A DNA stretch of 64,000 bases from Pseudobdellovibrionaceae bacterium (GTDB lineage Bacteria; Bdellovibrionota; Bdellovibrionia; Bdellovibrionales; JAMPXM01). The translations under genes and the position numbers were made by a program. The stretch's first letter is position 1. Each line of letters opens with the position of its first letter. The stretch is taken from the NCBI GenBank assembly GCA_947462815.1, contig CANHQR010000010.1, positions 1 through 64,000 of the forward strand, given 5' to 3'. The notes beneath the pieces are model-generated. The model saw only the letters and a program-made list of their open reading frames with translations, was not told the DNA's origin and ran no database searches. Shown here in pieces: positions 54,775-63,110 of the stretch.

Positions 54775-55191
54775 TTATCGACCATCATTCGCGGCATACT
54801 TAAGCGCCGCGAGCTTCTTGTTGATGAGCTGAATAGCCGCTTTGTACATGATTGAGTTTTCCGCGAGACTCGCCATCTCGCGTTCGACGTTCACCGTATT
54901 GCCATCCAAACCCACCGGCTCTGCGTCCGGATTCTCAAATACATCGGCTTGAGTTCGCGAAATCGCCCCAGGACCGGTTGCAAAGTGACCGGTTTCCACA
55001 GCCGTTGGCTCGGCACCCGAGGTCTCTGTGCGGATGGCTCGTGCTAAGGAGTCTTCAAACTCAAGTTTCTTTGCTTGATAACCCGGAGTATCAGCATTCG
55101 CCACATTGGAAGAGATTACGTTATGCCGCATCTGCCGAAAGTTCGCTGCAGCACCCAGAGCACGGGTGGTACGATCAAAGAGATCCGACAT
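54775..55191 (-). CDS. flgB: Flagellar proximal rod protein FlgB
   Basis: Rod subunit of 138 residues. The motif FRQMRHNVISSNVANADTPGYQAKKLEFEDSL is at the N-terminus, and NTVNVEREMASLAENSIMYKAAIQLINKKLAALK at the C-terminus. Its start lies inside the end of the sigma-54 activator gene (17-base overlap), so it is translated from the same transcript. Confidence 0.97.
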   Translation of the reverse strand: MSDLFDRTTRALGAAANFRQMRHNVISSNVANADTPGYQAKKLEFEDSLARAIRTETSGAEPTAVETGHFATGPGAISRTQADVFENPDAEPVGLDGNTVNVEREMASLAENSIMYKAAIQLINKKLAALKYAANDGR

Positions 55192-56218
55192 GCCGAGCCT
55201 CGCTTTCTGACGGATTCATCCATCCGTACTCATGCAACTTATTGCGAAGAGTTCGCACCGAAAGACCTAACAAAGCCGCCGCCTTCGTACGGTTGAACCG
55301 AGTATGCTCGAGAGTTCGACGAATTAACTCTCGCTCCGCCTCAGCCACGCTCATTCCCACCTTAATGGGAACTATACCCAATTCAGATGCAGGATTTGCC
55401 ACAACACTTGATGATTTTCGATCGACTTGGGCTTTGAGACTGGCATCCACCGCGGCCTTGAACGGCAATTCCTGAGACTCGATGATTTGACCCGCGTGGA
55501 AGAGTACAACTCTTTCGATAACGTTTTCGAGCTCTCGAACATTGCCCGGCCAATGCCAAGCCAAGAGCTTATCAATCGCTGCATCCGACCACTGCGGTTT
55601 CACCCGGTTCGCTCTTTGCGAAAAGAGATCCGTAAACAAGTGCACCAAGTGAATCACGTCGTCCGGACGCTCTCTCAGTGGCGGAATCTGCATGGGGACC
55701 ACATTCAGTCGATAGTACAAGTCTTCACGGAACTTTCCGTCGGACACCAACTGAGCAAGATCGCGATTCGCCGTGGCGATGATGCGCACGTCCACATGCA
55801 AGCTCTCTTGTCCACCAACTCTTTCGATTTCGCCTTCCTGAAGGACGCGAAGAAGCTTGGCCTGGAGATCTAAGGGCATCTCGCTCACTTCATCCAAAAG
55901 AAGAGTGCTATGGTGGGCCAACTCAAACTTGCCGAGCTTGCGCTGATGCGCACCGGTAAAGGATCCTTTCTCGTGTCCAAAGAGTTCGCTTTCCAGCAGA
56001 CCTGCCGGTACGGCCGCGCAATTGATCGCCGCCATTTTACGACTTCGTCGCTGGCTCTTATGGTGAATGTAGCGAGCCAGCAGCTCCTTACCTGTACCCG
56101 ACTCGCCGAGAATCAATACCGATGCGCGACTCGTGGCCACTGTATCACAAGCCGCAAGAATCCGCTGCATCAGCGGGTTAACCGTGCGTAAGCCTCGATC
56201 CTGATCTTGAGCCTTCAC
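55175..56218 (-). CDS. Sigma-54-dependent transcriptional activator without receiver domain
   Basis: AAA+ activator of flagellar promoters, FlrC/FlgR/AtoC type. I use the GTG at 56218 because AGGAGG lies 7 bases upstream; the open frame runs back to 56323. The product has 347 residues. A short N-terminus without receiver precedes the AAA+ domain, with Walker A GESGTGKELLARYIH near 34 and the sigma-54 loop GSFTGA near 91 (usually GAFTGA). LLLDEVSEMPLDLQAKLLRVLQ follows, and a C-terminal Fis-type helix-turn-helix (NRTKAAALLGLSVRTLRNKL) ends the protein. It heads the flgB-flgC unit. Which flagellar promoters it controls is not shown by the sequence. Confidence 0.9.
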   Translation of the reverse strand: MKAQDQDRGLRTVNPLMQRILAACDTVATSRASVLILGESGTGKELLARYIHHKSQRRSRKMAAINCAAVPAGLLESELFGHEKGSFTGAHQRKLGKFELAHHSTLLLDEVSEMPLDLQAKLLRVLQEGEIERVGGQESLHVDVRIIATANRDLAQLVSDGKFREDLYYRLNVVPMQIPPLRERPDDVIHLVHLFTDLFSQRANRVKPQWSDAAIDKLLAWHWPGNVRELENVIERVVLFHAGQIIESQELPFKAAVDASLKAQVDRKSSSVVANPASELGIVPIKVGMSVAEAERELIRRTLEHTRFNRTKAAALLGLSVRTLRNKLHEYGWMNPSESEARHVGSL

Positions 56219-56255
56219 CGTCGACCTCCTGTCAACAGCATCAATAGCATGCGAG

Positions 56256-59200
56256 TTACCGTAGTCCTTCGGCGGCCGGAATACGGTCGATGTACTTCTT
56301 GTAATCCTCTCGCCAGCGCGCACTCGTCATCTGCTCCGCGGCGAGTTGAGACCAAATATTCTTGCTGTCTTTGGGAAGCGACATCCATGTCTCTTCCGCC
56401 TGCTTGAGATCACCTAACTCAAAATGAATTCTTCCCAATCGGTAACGAACCGAATCATAACCACCGCGTGAAGCATCGGCATTCGCGATGTTCATATCTA
56501 AAAGAGACTCATAAGCTGCGACAGCCTCACGACGCTTACCTCGCTTCAACAAGACTTCAGCTTGAGTCTCGAGGACCTTTGCTTTCAAAGACTCATCTTG
56601 TGAGGTCTTTGCCACACTCCAGGCACGCGTCGAACTCTCCTCGGCTCTCTTCCAATCCTTCGCCCGCATCGACAACTCGGTCTCGCGAAGATGCAACTGA
56701 GCCATTTCGCGCGCCACTTGCTCCGGAGACTTCGCTTCTTGAGAAAGGCGACTGGCCATTTGTGAAAGATAGTTTCGAGCCAAGTCGACTTGTCCTCGCG
56801 CCTCAGCCGTCGCCGCCGCCAACTCAGCTCGCTCGGCTTGTTCGGGTGCCGGCAGAGAGGCCGGAGCGCGCAAGTTCTTTAAGTGAGACTCCGCCGCCAT
56901 GAAGTCTCGGTCTTGCGCGGCTGTTGCGGCAAGACGCAGACGGAGACGATCGGCGGATGGTGTCTTTTCGAATGGATCGGAAGGCTTGGCCTTGCCGCGC
57001 TTCTCGATAGACGCGAGGGTCTCTGAATAGTGCTTTTGAGCTTCATTGAACACGCCGGCCTTTTCGTACGCTGAAGCAACATAAAAAGGAAGATCCAACC
57101 GGTCGGTCGATTTCAGCCAACCATCACGATTTGCCGAATATGTGCGAAGAGCCTGAATGAAGTCACCGTCACGAACCTGACGTCCAACCTTTTCGACGAT
57201 GTTGTGCACGATCCTCGATTTGATGAGGTCCAGCTTACGGCTTTGGGAATTGAGTCGGTAAAAATCATCCAAGCTCTTTACTGCTAAATCAAATTCACCG
57301 CGATTTGTGAGAGCATCCGCTGCGGTGATGATTCGAAATTCGGGCATCAAAGGGAGATCTTCATTTCGTTTGGCGATCTCATCGATCTCACGAATAGCAT
57401 CTTTAAGTTCCTTTTCTTTCATCTTAGGCATTCGACCTAAGAGGACGCGCATTCGAGCGATATCGGCACCCGGAGTCGAGCGAAATCTGAAGTAGCTTTC
57501 AAAAAAAGCACCTGTAACTCGCGGATCATCGGCTCCCACTAAGCTCTCGATCAGTTCGCCGATTCGGGTCATCGCGAAACCACCGTGCTTGTGCTGAGGA
57601 AACTTCTGCAGAAACTTCCGATAGGAATCAATTGCATCGACATGCCGATCCATACGGAACTGGGCCTCGGCGAGATTGTAGAATGCGTTTGGAAATCGAC
57701 CCGTCGCTTCGGGATAAGACTCAATCGCTCGCTGATAGGCGGTCATCGAGTCTGCATAAGAAGCATTGTTCAATTGTGCTTGTCGGAACAACACGTCTCC
57801 CCGACGAAAAGCCGCTTCAGCTCGATCACGAGGATTCTTGGCGTTCTTTTCAACGTCGTTCAGCTCTTTCAGAGCATCATCCCAGCGATTCAAGAACAAG
57901 TAAGCTCGGGCAATTGAGAGCTTCACCTGCCCGGCCTGATTGGATTCCGGGCGCAGCCGCACAAAGCGCTGAAATGTCTTGAGCGCATTCATGGGATCGC
58001 CGCGCTCGAGATAAGAGTATCCCATCAACAACAGAGTTCGCTCGGTCATCGGCGACTTCGGGTATTTCTCAGCCAAAGTTCCATAAAGGCCCATCGCTGA
58101 CTCAAAATCCGTGTCGTGGCGATTGCCTTCTTTCATCGAGATTTTGTTATCGGTTTTACTCTTTCGCTCCGAGGCCCACAGATCGTAATGTGTATCCGCC
58201 ATCAAATACCGAATCAGTTCATCGTACTCCGAACGCGGATACTTCCTGAGAAACTCTTGACCGGTTTTGAGCAGTAGAGCCTGGCGTTTTTTCTCAAACA
58301 GCGTTAACAACAGACGAGCTTCGGCGTTTTCGGCTCCGGACTGAGGGCGGATCTCATAAATTGGCGGACGCTTCAACAAGGCTTGAAGTTTCGGAAATCC
58401 TAGTTCTAACATGGGAAACGGAATTCGAATCAGGGCGCGTGATTCATCTTGAGCTGAGGCCTTGATTTCGCCGGGTCGGACGAGGAAGCGTTTGAACTCG
58501 GGGTCGCCACCGTCGAAGATGCCGCGCTCGAAGTCTGATCTCGAGACCACTTTCTCTGCGAGAGAAATCTCATCGAGAGCTTCTTTGCCTACAGCTTGGC
58601 GAGTCTCAACTTGTCCCGATTTGGTGACAATCACAAAATCAGCGCTGGCGGGCTCGCGACTCGAATCCTCATCCTCTTCAGCATCTTCTTTGGGACTTGC
58701 GTTCGGACCTGCAGAAGCCTGGCGAGCCGGCTTGGCTTCCGAGATAGACTTGATTTCAGAAGGGGACTTTTTCTCAGGAAGCTGATTGATCTCGCTGCGA
58801 TTCGACTGCAACGTCGGAGCTTGAGCAGGACTACTGGCCAACTTCGCTGCTGTCTCGCTGGGGAAAAAGTCAACGATCAAGCGTCGAGGCGAGTCTGAGA
58901 CATATTCGAAAAACTCAACCTTGGGGCTTGCCGCCCAGCGAATCTCGACACCACCATCAACCGCGCCGCGATCAATGCCGATCAATTTCACTTGGGGGTC
59001 TTGAAGGTTTTGTAGCCGCCGAGCGGCAGCTTCCGACAAAGATGGCAGCCGAAGAACTACGCCCTGAGGATCACGGCTGAGTTTGTAGCGATCAGCCCCA
59101 GCGCCCTCGAACTCAAAGTGAGTTGCATCGCCGATTCGAGAAAACTCAACATTGATTTCACTTGCAAATGCAGCCGATGAGATTCCCACGGCGGCGAGCA

Positions 59201-59306
59201 AAGAACCCGCCGCAAAATTTTTAAGCGCAATTCGAATGAATGCGACGACCGACGACGAGCTGAATTTGAACCGGTTGAAATGGTTTGCGAACTTTCTATT
59301 CAACAT
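56256..59306 (-). CDS. Large exported AMIN/TPR-repeat protein
   Basis: A 1016-residue protein. A signal peptide ends near residue 48 (GISSAAFAS). The N-terminal beta domain (about 50-150, VEFSRIGDATHFEFEG ... LIVDFFPSE) resembles AMIN, a peptidoglycan- or cell-wall-targeting fold. A charged linker follows, and from about 380 to the end there are many TPR-like helical repeats (SYLERGDPMNALKTFQRFVRLRP, NLAEAQFRMDRHVDAIDSYRKFLQKFP). It is probably a periplasmic scaffold. It lies 37 bases before the sigma-54 activator and is likely co-transcribed with it, which suggests a flagellar or envelope assembly role. I do not recognise a named homologue. Confidence 0.85.
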   Translation of the reverse strand: MLNRKFANHFNRFKFSSSSVVAFIRIALKNFAAGSLLAAVGISSAAFASEINVEFSRIGDATHFEFEGAGADRYKLSRDPQGVVLRLPSLSEAAARRLQNLQDPQVKLIGIDRGAVDGGVEIRWAASPKVEFFEYVSDSPRRLIVDFFPSETAAKLASSPAQAPTLQSNRSEINQLPEKKSPSEIKSISEAKPARQASAGPNASPKEDAEEDEDSSREPASADFVIVTKSGQVETRQAVGKEALDEISLAEKVVSRSDFERGIFDGGDPEFKRFLVRPGEIKASAQDESRALIRIPFPMLELGFPKLQALLKRPPIYEIRPQSGAENAEARLLLTLFEKKRQALLLKTGQEFLRKYPRSEYDELIRYLMADTHYDLWASERKSKTDNKISMKEGNRHDTDFESAMGLYGTLAEKYPKSPMTERTLLLMGYSYLERGDPMNALKTFQRFVRLRPESNQAGQVKLSIARAYLFLNRWDDALKELNDVEKNAKNPRDRAEAAFRRGDVLFRQAQLNNASYADSMTAYQRAIESYPEATGRFPNAFYNLAEAQFRMDRHVDAIDSYRKFLQKFPQHKHGGFAMTRIGELIESLVGADDPRVTGAFFESYFRFRSTPGADIARMRVLLGRMPKMKEKELKDAIREIDEIAKRNEDLPLMPEFRIITAADALTNRGEFDLAVKSLDDFYRLNSQSRKLDLIKSRIVHNIVEKVGRQVRDGDFIQALRTYSANRDGWLKSTDRLDLPFYVASAYEKAGVFNEAQKHYSETLASIEKRGKAKPSDPFEKTPSADRLRLRLAATAAQDRDFMAAESHLKNLRAPASLPAPEQAERAELAAATAEARGQVDLARNYLSQMASRLSQEAKSPEQVAREMAQLHLRETELSMRAKDWKRAEESSTRAWSVAKTSQDESLKAKVLETQAEVLLKRGKRREAVAAYESLLDMNIANADASRGGYDSVRYRLGRIHFELGDLKQAEETWMSLPKDSKNIWSQLAAEQMTSARWREDYKKYIDRIPAAEGLR

Positions 59307-60024
59307 CTGGCTCTCTCGTCCCTCTTGTTATCGCCTTTCGAGGCGTCGAATCTTTGGCCATCAAATCTCTGGGGCCATCAAATCTCTGGGGCCATCAAAT
59401 CTCTGGGGCCATCGAATGTCTGCTCATCGACTTTCTCGTCTCGGCGATCTAAGTCTCGACTTTTCTCGCGTAGGCACTCATGGCCTAGGCATTCATGAAA
59501 CCGATTTTCAAAACTCAAACTCGACTCTCGACCAGCTGCTTCGAACATTTGAATTCAACTTCCAGGACCTTCACCCAACCTCTGTTAAGGCATTCAAGGA
59601 CAGTGCCACGACTTCGATGATTCAAGTCGCAAGTAACCCGGCTCGTTGCCATGTGACCCGACTTAGATCGAGCGAAATGGTCTGCTCCAAGGACAAATTC
59701 CTGACAGGCCTCTTTGCTCTTTGACGGCCTAACCTCTGATGCGGCGGGGCCAACAGTCTCTACGAAGTGATCGTCCTAACCTCGACACACTTCGACGAGA
59801 GCCCTGTCGCCAGCCGCGCCACGACATTCGTTCTCCACCTAAGTCGAGTAGGGTGCTCTTCGTCCGGCATGGACCAAAGTTGGAATTTTAGGCAGACAGA
59901 CACTCGGTCACTTAGTTGAAGAATTGAAAATTCCGAAGAGAAATAGCCAGCTTCCCCGCCCGTTTCGGTGTAAGAGGTTGGTCCAACGACTCCCGAGATC
60001 AACGACTTGAATGGACAGCATGAG
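59307..60024. other. Non-coding divergent region with a 17-bp tandem array
   Basis: These 718 bases separate the TPR protein gene from the Mla lipoprotein gene. Frames in it (for example 59152-59724 on plus) show no family and overlap the TPR gene in antisense. The only clear structure is the tandem array at 59356-59422. No promoter was assigned. Confidence 0.5.
59356..59422. repeat. 17-bp tandem repeat array
   Basis: Three perfect units of GGCCATCAAATCTCTGG (59356-59372, 59373-59389, 59390-59406) and a fourth degenerate unit (GGCCATCGAATGTCTG). There is no spacer, so this is not CRISPR. It lies 50-116 bases upstream of the TPR protein ATG, in its presumed promoter region. Confidence 0.85.
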
Positions 60025-60612
60025 ATGAGCCAAAGCCAAAACGATCTATCGCAGATTGCGAACTCCGAATCGCGCGTGAGCCATGCCGACAAGCTGCGAG
60101 CTCGAATGAATCCTTCACTCCTTGCTCAAGCTGCTCTCGCGCTGACAATGCTCGTCATCGGCAGCGCCTGCGTCTCGGTTAAGATCGGCGATGGCCAAGC
60201 CAAGCGATCCGAAGGGGTTCAATTTGCAGCTCCTGCAGATTCGGGTTATCAGAAGCTCGAAACGCCACGAGCTGATGCCGCTTGGAAGAATACCAAGAAC
60301 GGCAACACCATCGCCTATCAATCTGCATGTGGCGAATCTTCTGAGGCACCCTTAGAAAGCGTTGCCCAAGAACTGCTTGGCGCATTTGATTCGAGCGTCG
60401 AGCCTCAATTGCAGCGACGCCCATTTGACGGACGTGAGGCGATTGACCTTGAGGCCGACGGCAAAGTTGATGGCGTCGCCACTCGCATGAGGGCCGTTCT
60501 CTATCGAAAAAACGGCTGCAGCTATGTGTTGACTCAAATCGGCCGCACGCAGGGTCATGCCGCTGATCGCGAAATTTTTGAAAAGTTCACTCGTAGCTTC
60601 AGAGCGCCCTAA
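60025..60612 (+). CDS. Lipoprotein heading the mlaEFD operon
   Basis: A 195-residue protein starting at ATG 60025; the frame also offers TTG 60007 and ATG 60106 (MNPSLL). A hydrophobic stretch (LLAQAALALTMLVIGSAC) ends in a Cys, giving a probable lipoprotein. The rest contains DAAWKNTKNGNTIAYQSACGES and a beta-rich body with GCSYVLTQIGR. Its stop codon TAA shares its last base with the mlaE start (TAATG), so it is coupled to the transporter. It may be a periplasmic or outer-membrane partner of the Mla system; this is inferred from position only. Confidence 0.8.
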   Translation: MSQSQNDLSQIANSESRVSHADKLRARMNPSLLAQAALALTMLVIGSACVSVKIGDGQAKRSEGVQFAAPADSGYQKLETPRADAAWKNTKNGNTIAYQSACGESSEAPLESVAQELLGAFDSSVEPQLQRRPFDGREAIDLEADGKVDGVATRMRAVLYRKNGCSYVLTQIGRTQGHAADREIFEKFTRSFRAP

Positions 60613-61412
60613 TGAGTACCCTCGTCATCGCCATCTCTGACCGAATCTCTCGACGTTTCGGAAATCTATTCCGAATGTTTGGCGGTGCATGGCTTTTGTT
60701 CGTACAAAGCTGCCGAGACCTCTTCACTCGGCCCCGCTATCCTCGCCTCGTGATTGACCAATTGTACTCCATAGGCGTCGAATCTTCAGCCCTGCTCCTC
60801 GTCACGGCAGGCTTCAGCGGTATGGTCATGGCTCTACAGTTCGGCCTGGGCCTTGAAAAGTTTGGGGGCAAGCTGTACGTCCCCAAAATTGTTTCTCTCT
60901 CGATTGTACGCGAAATCTCGCCCGTCTTCTGCTCGCTGATGTTTGCCGCCCGAGTCGGCGCGGGAATCGCTTCGGAAATCGCATCGATGGTTGTCACTCA
61001 GCAGATTGACGCGATTCGCGTGCTGGGCACATCACCTATCAAGCGCATCGTCATTCCGCGAATTCTGGCCTGCTTGATTGCTCTTCCCTTGCTCTGTGTT
61101 TTGGGAAACTTTGTCGGCATCATCGGGGCGGGAATTGTCGGCGTCACGGAGCTGGGACTGGATGCCACGTTTTTCTATCAAAAGGTTTTAGAAACTGTTT
61201 CGCTGGTCGACTTTCTCACGGGATTCTTAAAGACCTTTTTCTTTGCGCTGTTTATCTCCCTCACCGCCTGCCACTTCGGGCTGACTGTTCAAGGCGGAAC
61301 CCAAGGCGTAGGGCGCGCGACCACTCTCGCAGTGGTGATTTCTTCGATCTCAGTGCTCATTAGCGACTACTTCTTGACCAAACTCTTCTACGTTTTGCTG
61401 GAGAAACCATGA
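60612..61412 (+). CDS. mlaE: Phospholipid ABC transporter permease MlaE
   Basis: Inner-membrane permease, 266 residues. Family marks are GFSGMVMALQFGLGLEKFGG near residue 75, VREISPVFCSLMFAARVGAGIASEIASM near 100-125 and IDAIRVLGTSPIKRIVIPRILA near 135-155. About five hydrophobic segments are seen. It overlaps the mlaF start by four bases. Confidence 0.96.
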   Translation: MSTLVIAISDRISRRFGNLFRMFGGAWLLFVQSCRDLFTRPRYPRLVIDQLYSIGVESSALLLVTAGFSGMVMALQFGLGLEKFGGKLYVPKIVSLSIVREISPVFCSLMFAARVGAGIASEIASMVVTQQIDAIRVLGTSPIKRIVIPRILACLIALPLLCVLGNFVGIIGAGIVGVTELGLDATFFYQKVLETVSLVDFLTGFLKTFFFALFISLTACHFGLTVQGGTQGVGRATTLAVVISSISVLISDYFLTKLFYVLLEKP

Positions 61413-62161
61413 ACGCCTGGGCCGCGACCACCGACATCGCCGTCCGATTTCGAGGCTTCAAAAAGTCGTTTGGCACCAAAGTGGTACATCGCGATGTCAG
61501 CTTCGATGTACGTCGAGGCGAATGCCTGGGGCTACTCGGCGGATCCGGCGCAGGTAAGTCCGTAATTCTTCGAAGTCTCGTAGGCCTGGAAAAACCGGAT
61601 GCTGGAGAAGTGTGGGTCGAAAACGAAAACATTTCTCAGTACAACGAGCAAAGCCTGATCGATATTCGTCGTAAAGTGGCCTACGTCTTTCAAAACGGCG
61701 CACTGTTCGACTCCATGTCCGTCTACGATAACCTGGCCTATGCTCTGCGTGAACACACTCGACTCACACACGATGAGATCAAAAAGCGCGTGCTGGACAC
61801 ACTCCAAGAGTTTGGTTTAGCCGGCAACGAGAAGCTCTTTCCTTCGAATCTCTCGGGCGGGATGCAGAAGCGGGTGGGTCTCGCACGTAGTATTATTTTG
61901 CAGCCGAGTATTGTTCTCTACGACGAACCGACTGCGGGTCTCGATCCTTATAATACAAGACGGATCTGCGACATGATGCTCAGGTTGAAGGCGAAGGGCG
62001 CCACCGCCATCTTCGTGACTCACGATATGCCAGCCGCATTTTCGGTTTGCGATCGAATCGCAGTATTGAAGGATGGAAAGATTCACGCCATCGGCACTCG
62101 AGAAGAAATTGAACGCCAAGATCCCTGGGTTGCGAAGTTCATTCAAGGGGAGGAGCTTTAA
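61409..62161 (+). CDS. mlaF: Phospholipid ABC transporter ATPase MlaF
   Basis: Cytoplasmic ATPase of 250 residues. Walker A is GGSGAGKSV near residue 46. VFQNGALFDSMSVYDN is near 92, the signature LSGGMQKRVGLAR near 150, and Walker B IVLYDEPTAGLDPYN near 170. It matches MlaF closely. It shares one base with mlaD (TAATG). Confidence 0.97.
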   Translation: MNAWAATTDIAVRFRGFKKSFGTKVVHRDVSFDVRRGECLGLLGGSGAGKSVILRSLVGLEKPDAGEVWVENENISQYNEQSLIDIRRKVAYVFQNGALFDSMSVYDNLAYALREHTRLTHDEIKKRVLDTLQEFGLAGNEKLFPSNLSGGMQKRVGLARSIILQPSIVLYDEPTAGLDPYNTRRICDMMLRLKAKGATAIFVTHDMPAAFSVCDRIAVLKDGKIHAIGTREEIERQDPWVAKFIQGEEL

Positions 62162-62976
62162 TGGAATCCCAAGTTTCCCGCCAACAACTGAAAGTGGGCG
62201 TTTTTGTTGCGCTCGGATTAATCTTCAGTGCGATCACCATTATCTTACTCGGTGGCGATCGCGTGAGCTTCTCACGAGACTTCTTGCTCAAAACCAAATT
62301 CAGCGAAGTGCAGGGTCTTTTTCCCGGGTCCGTGGTTTCACTGGCCGGCCTACGTGTCGGCAACATCAAGTCGATCGAAATGGCGGACGATCACAAGATG
62401 AATGTTATCCTGCGCATCAGTCCCGAATTTTCACATCGGATGACCGAGGGCCTGTTGGCGGAAATCAAAACCCAAGGTGCATTGGGTGATAAGTACATCT
62501 ATCTGAAACCCGGGCAAGTGGGTGGTCGCGCCCTGCAGAGCGGTGAAGATATTCCGGTCGATGAAACCGACTTCATGCGCTTACTGACAGATCGGCAAGA
62601 CGGAATGGCGCGAGCTGTTGATCTTGTCAAAGAGCTCCACATTCTCGTGGCCTCACTGAATCAAGAGGGCAAAACGGCCAAGACCATGGCGAACATGGCG
62701 GACGCGTCCGAAAGGCTCAAAAGCACTCTCGCTAAACTCGACTCTATCCTCGGCAAAGTCGATGGGCAAATTCCTCAGGATCAGAAACTCCAAAAGGCAC
62801 TCGTCTCTTTAGCCAATGTCATGGAGAAAATCGACAAGGGACAAGGAACCCTCGGCCAACTCATCAATGATCCCGTGGTCCACCAGCAACTGAAGACAAT
62901 GCTCGGCGGCACCAATCGAAAGAAGTTTGCTAAAGACCTCGCACGCGAGGCCATTCAGACTGAGTCCGGCGAATAG
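62161..62976 (+). CDS. mlaD: MCE-domain lipid-binding protein MlaD
   Basis: Membrane-anchored periplasmic lipid carrier, 271 residues. One membrane segment lies at about 11-31. The MCE domain is at about 37-122 (FSEVQGLFPGSVVSLAGLRVGNIKSI, GALGDKYIYLKPG), followed by a helical C-terminal region. The longer C-terminal helix compared with E. coli MlaD (183 residues) is common outside enterics. It is the last gene of the lipoprotein-mlaEFD operon, apart from a possible small ORF at 63000. Confidence 0.95.
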   Translation: MESQVSRQQLKVGVFVALGLIFSAITIILLGGDRVSFSRDFLLKTKFSEVQGLFPGSVVSLAGLRVGNIKSIEMADDHKMNVILRISPEFSHRMTEGLLAEIKTQGALGDKYIYLKPGQVGGRALQSGEDIPVDETDFMRLLTDRQDGMARAVDLVKELHILVASLNQEGKTAKTMANMADASERLKSTLAKLDSILGKVDGQIPQDQKLQKALVSLANVMEKIDKGQGTLGQLINDPVVHQQLKTMLGGTNRKKFAKDLAREAIQTESGE

Positions 62977-62999
62977 ACCCAAAGTTCTTAGGAGAACTT

Positions 63000-63110
63000 A
63001 TGGCCGAACCCTTGGCCAAAAAACGCCATGACCGCGGTTTTGATTCTCGACTGGGATTGGTAACCTCAAACGTATCAAGTCACAAACTTGATCTCTCGAC
63101 ACCAATTTGA
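63000..63110 (+). CDS. Possible 36-residue small protein after mlaD
   Basis: ATG at 63000 with TAGGAG six bases upstream opens a 36-codon frame ending TGA (starts MAEPLAKKRHDRGF). It begins 23 bases after the mlaD stop and overlaps the 3' end of the convergent DUF721 gene by 36 bases. The ribosome site is better than that of many genes here. There is no recognisable domain, so it may be chance. Confidence 0.35.
   Translation: MAEPLAKKRHDRGFDSRLGLVTSNVSSHKLDLSTPI

Noticed and set aside
59356-59422. CRISPR array
   Set aside because: Units of 17 bases directly abut, with no spacers and no cas genes nearby.
59152-59724. 190-residue plus-strand frame
   Set aside because: Its first part is antisense to the signal peptide of the TPR protein, the middle is the 17-bp repeat, and there is no ribosome site or recognisable domain.
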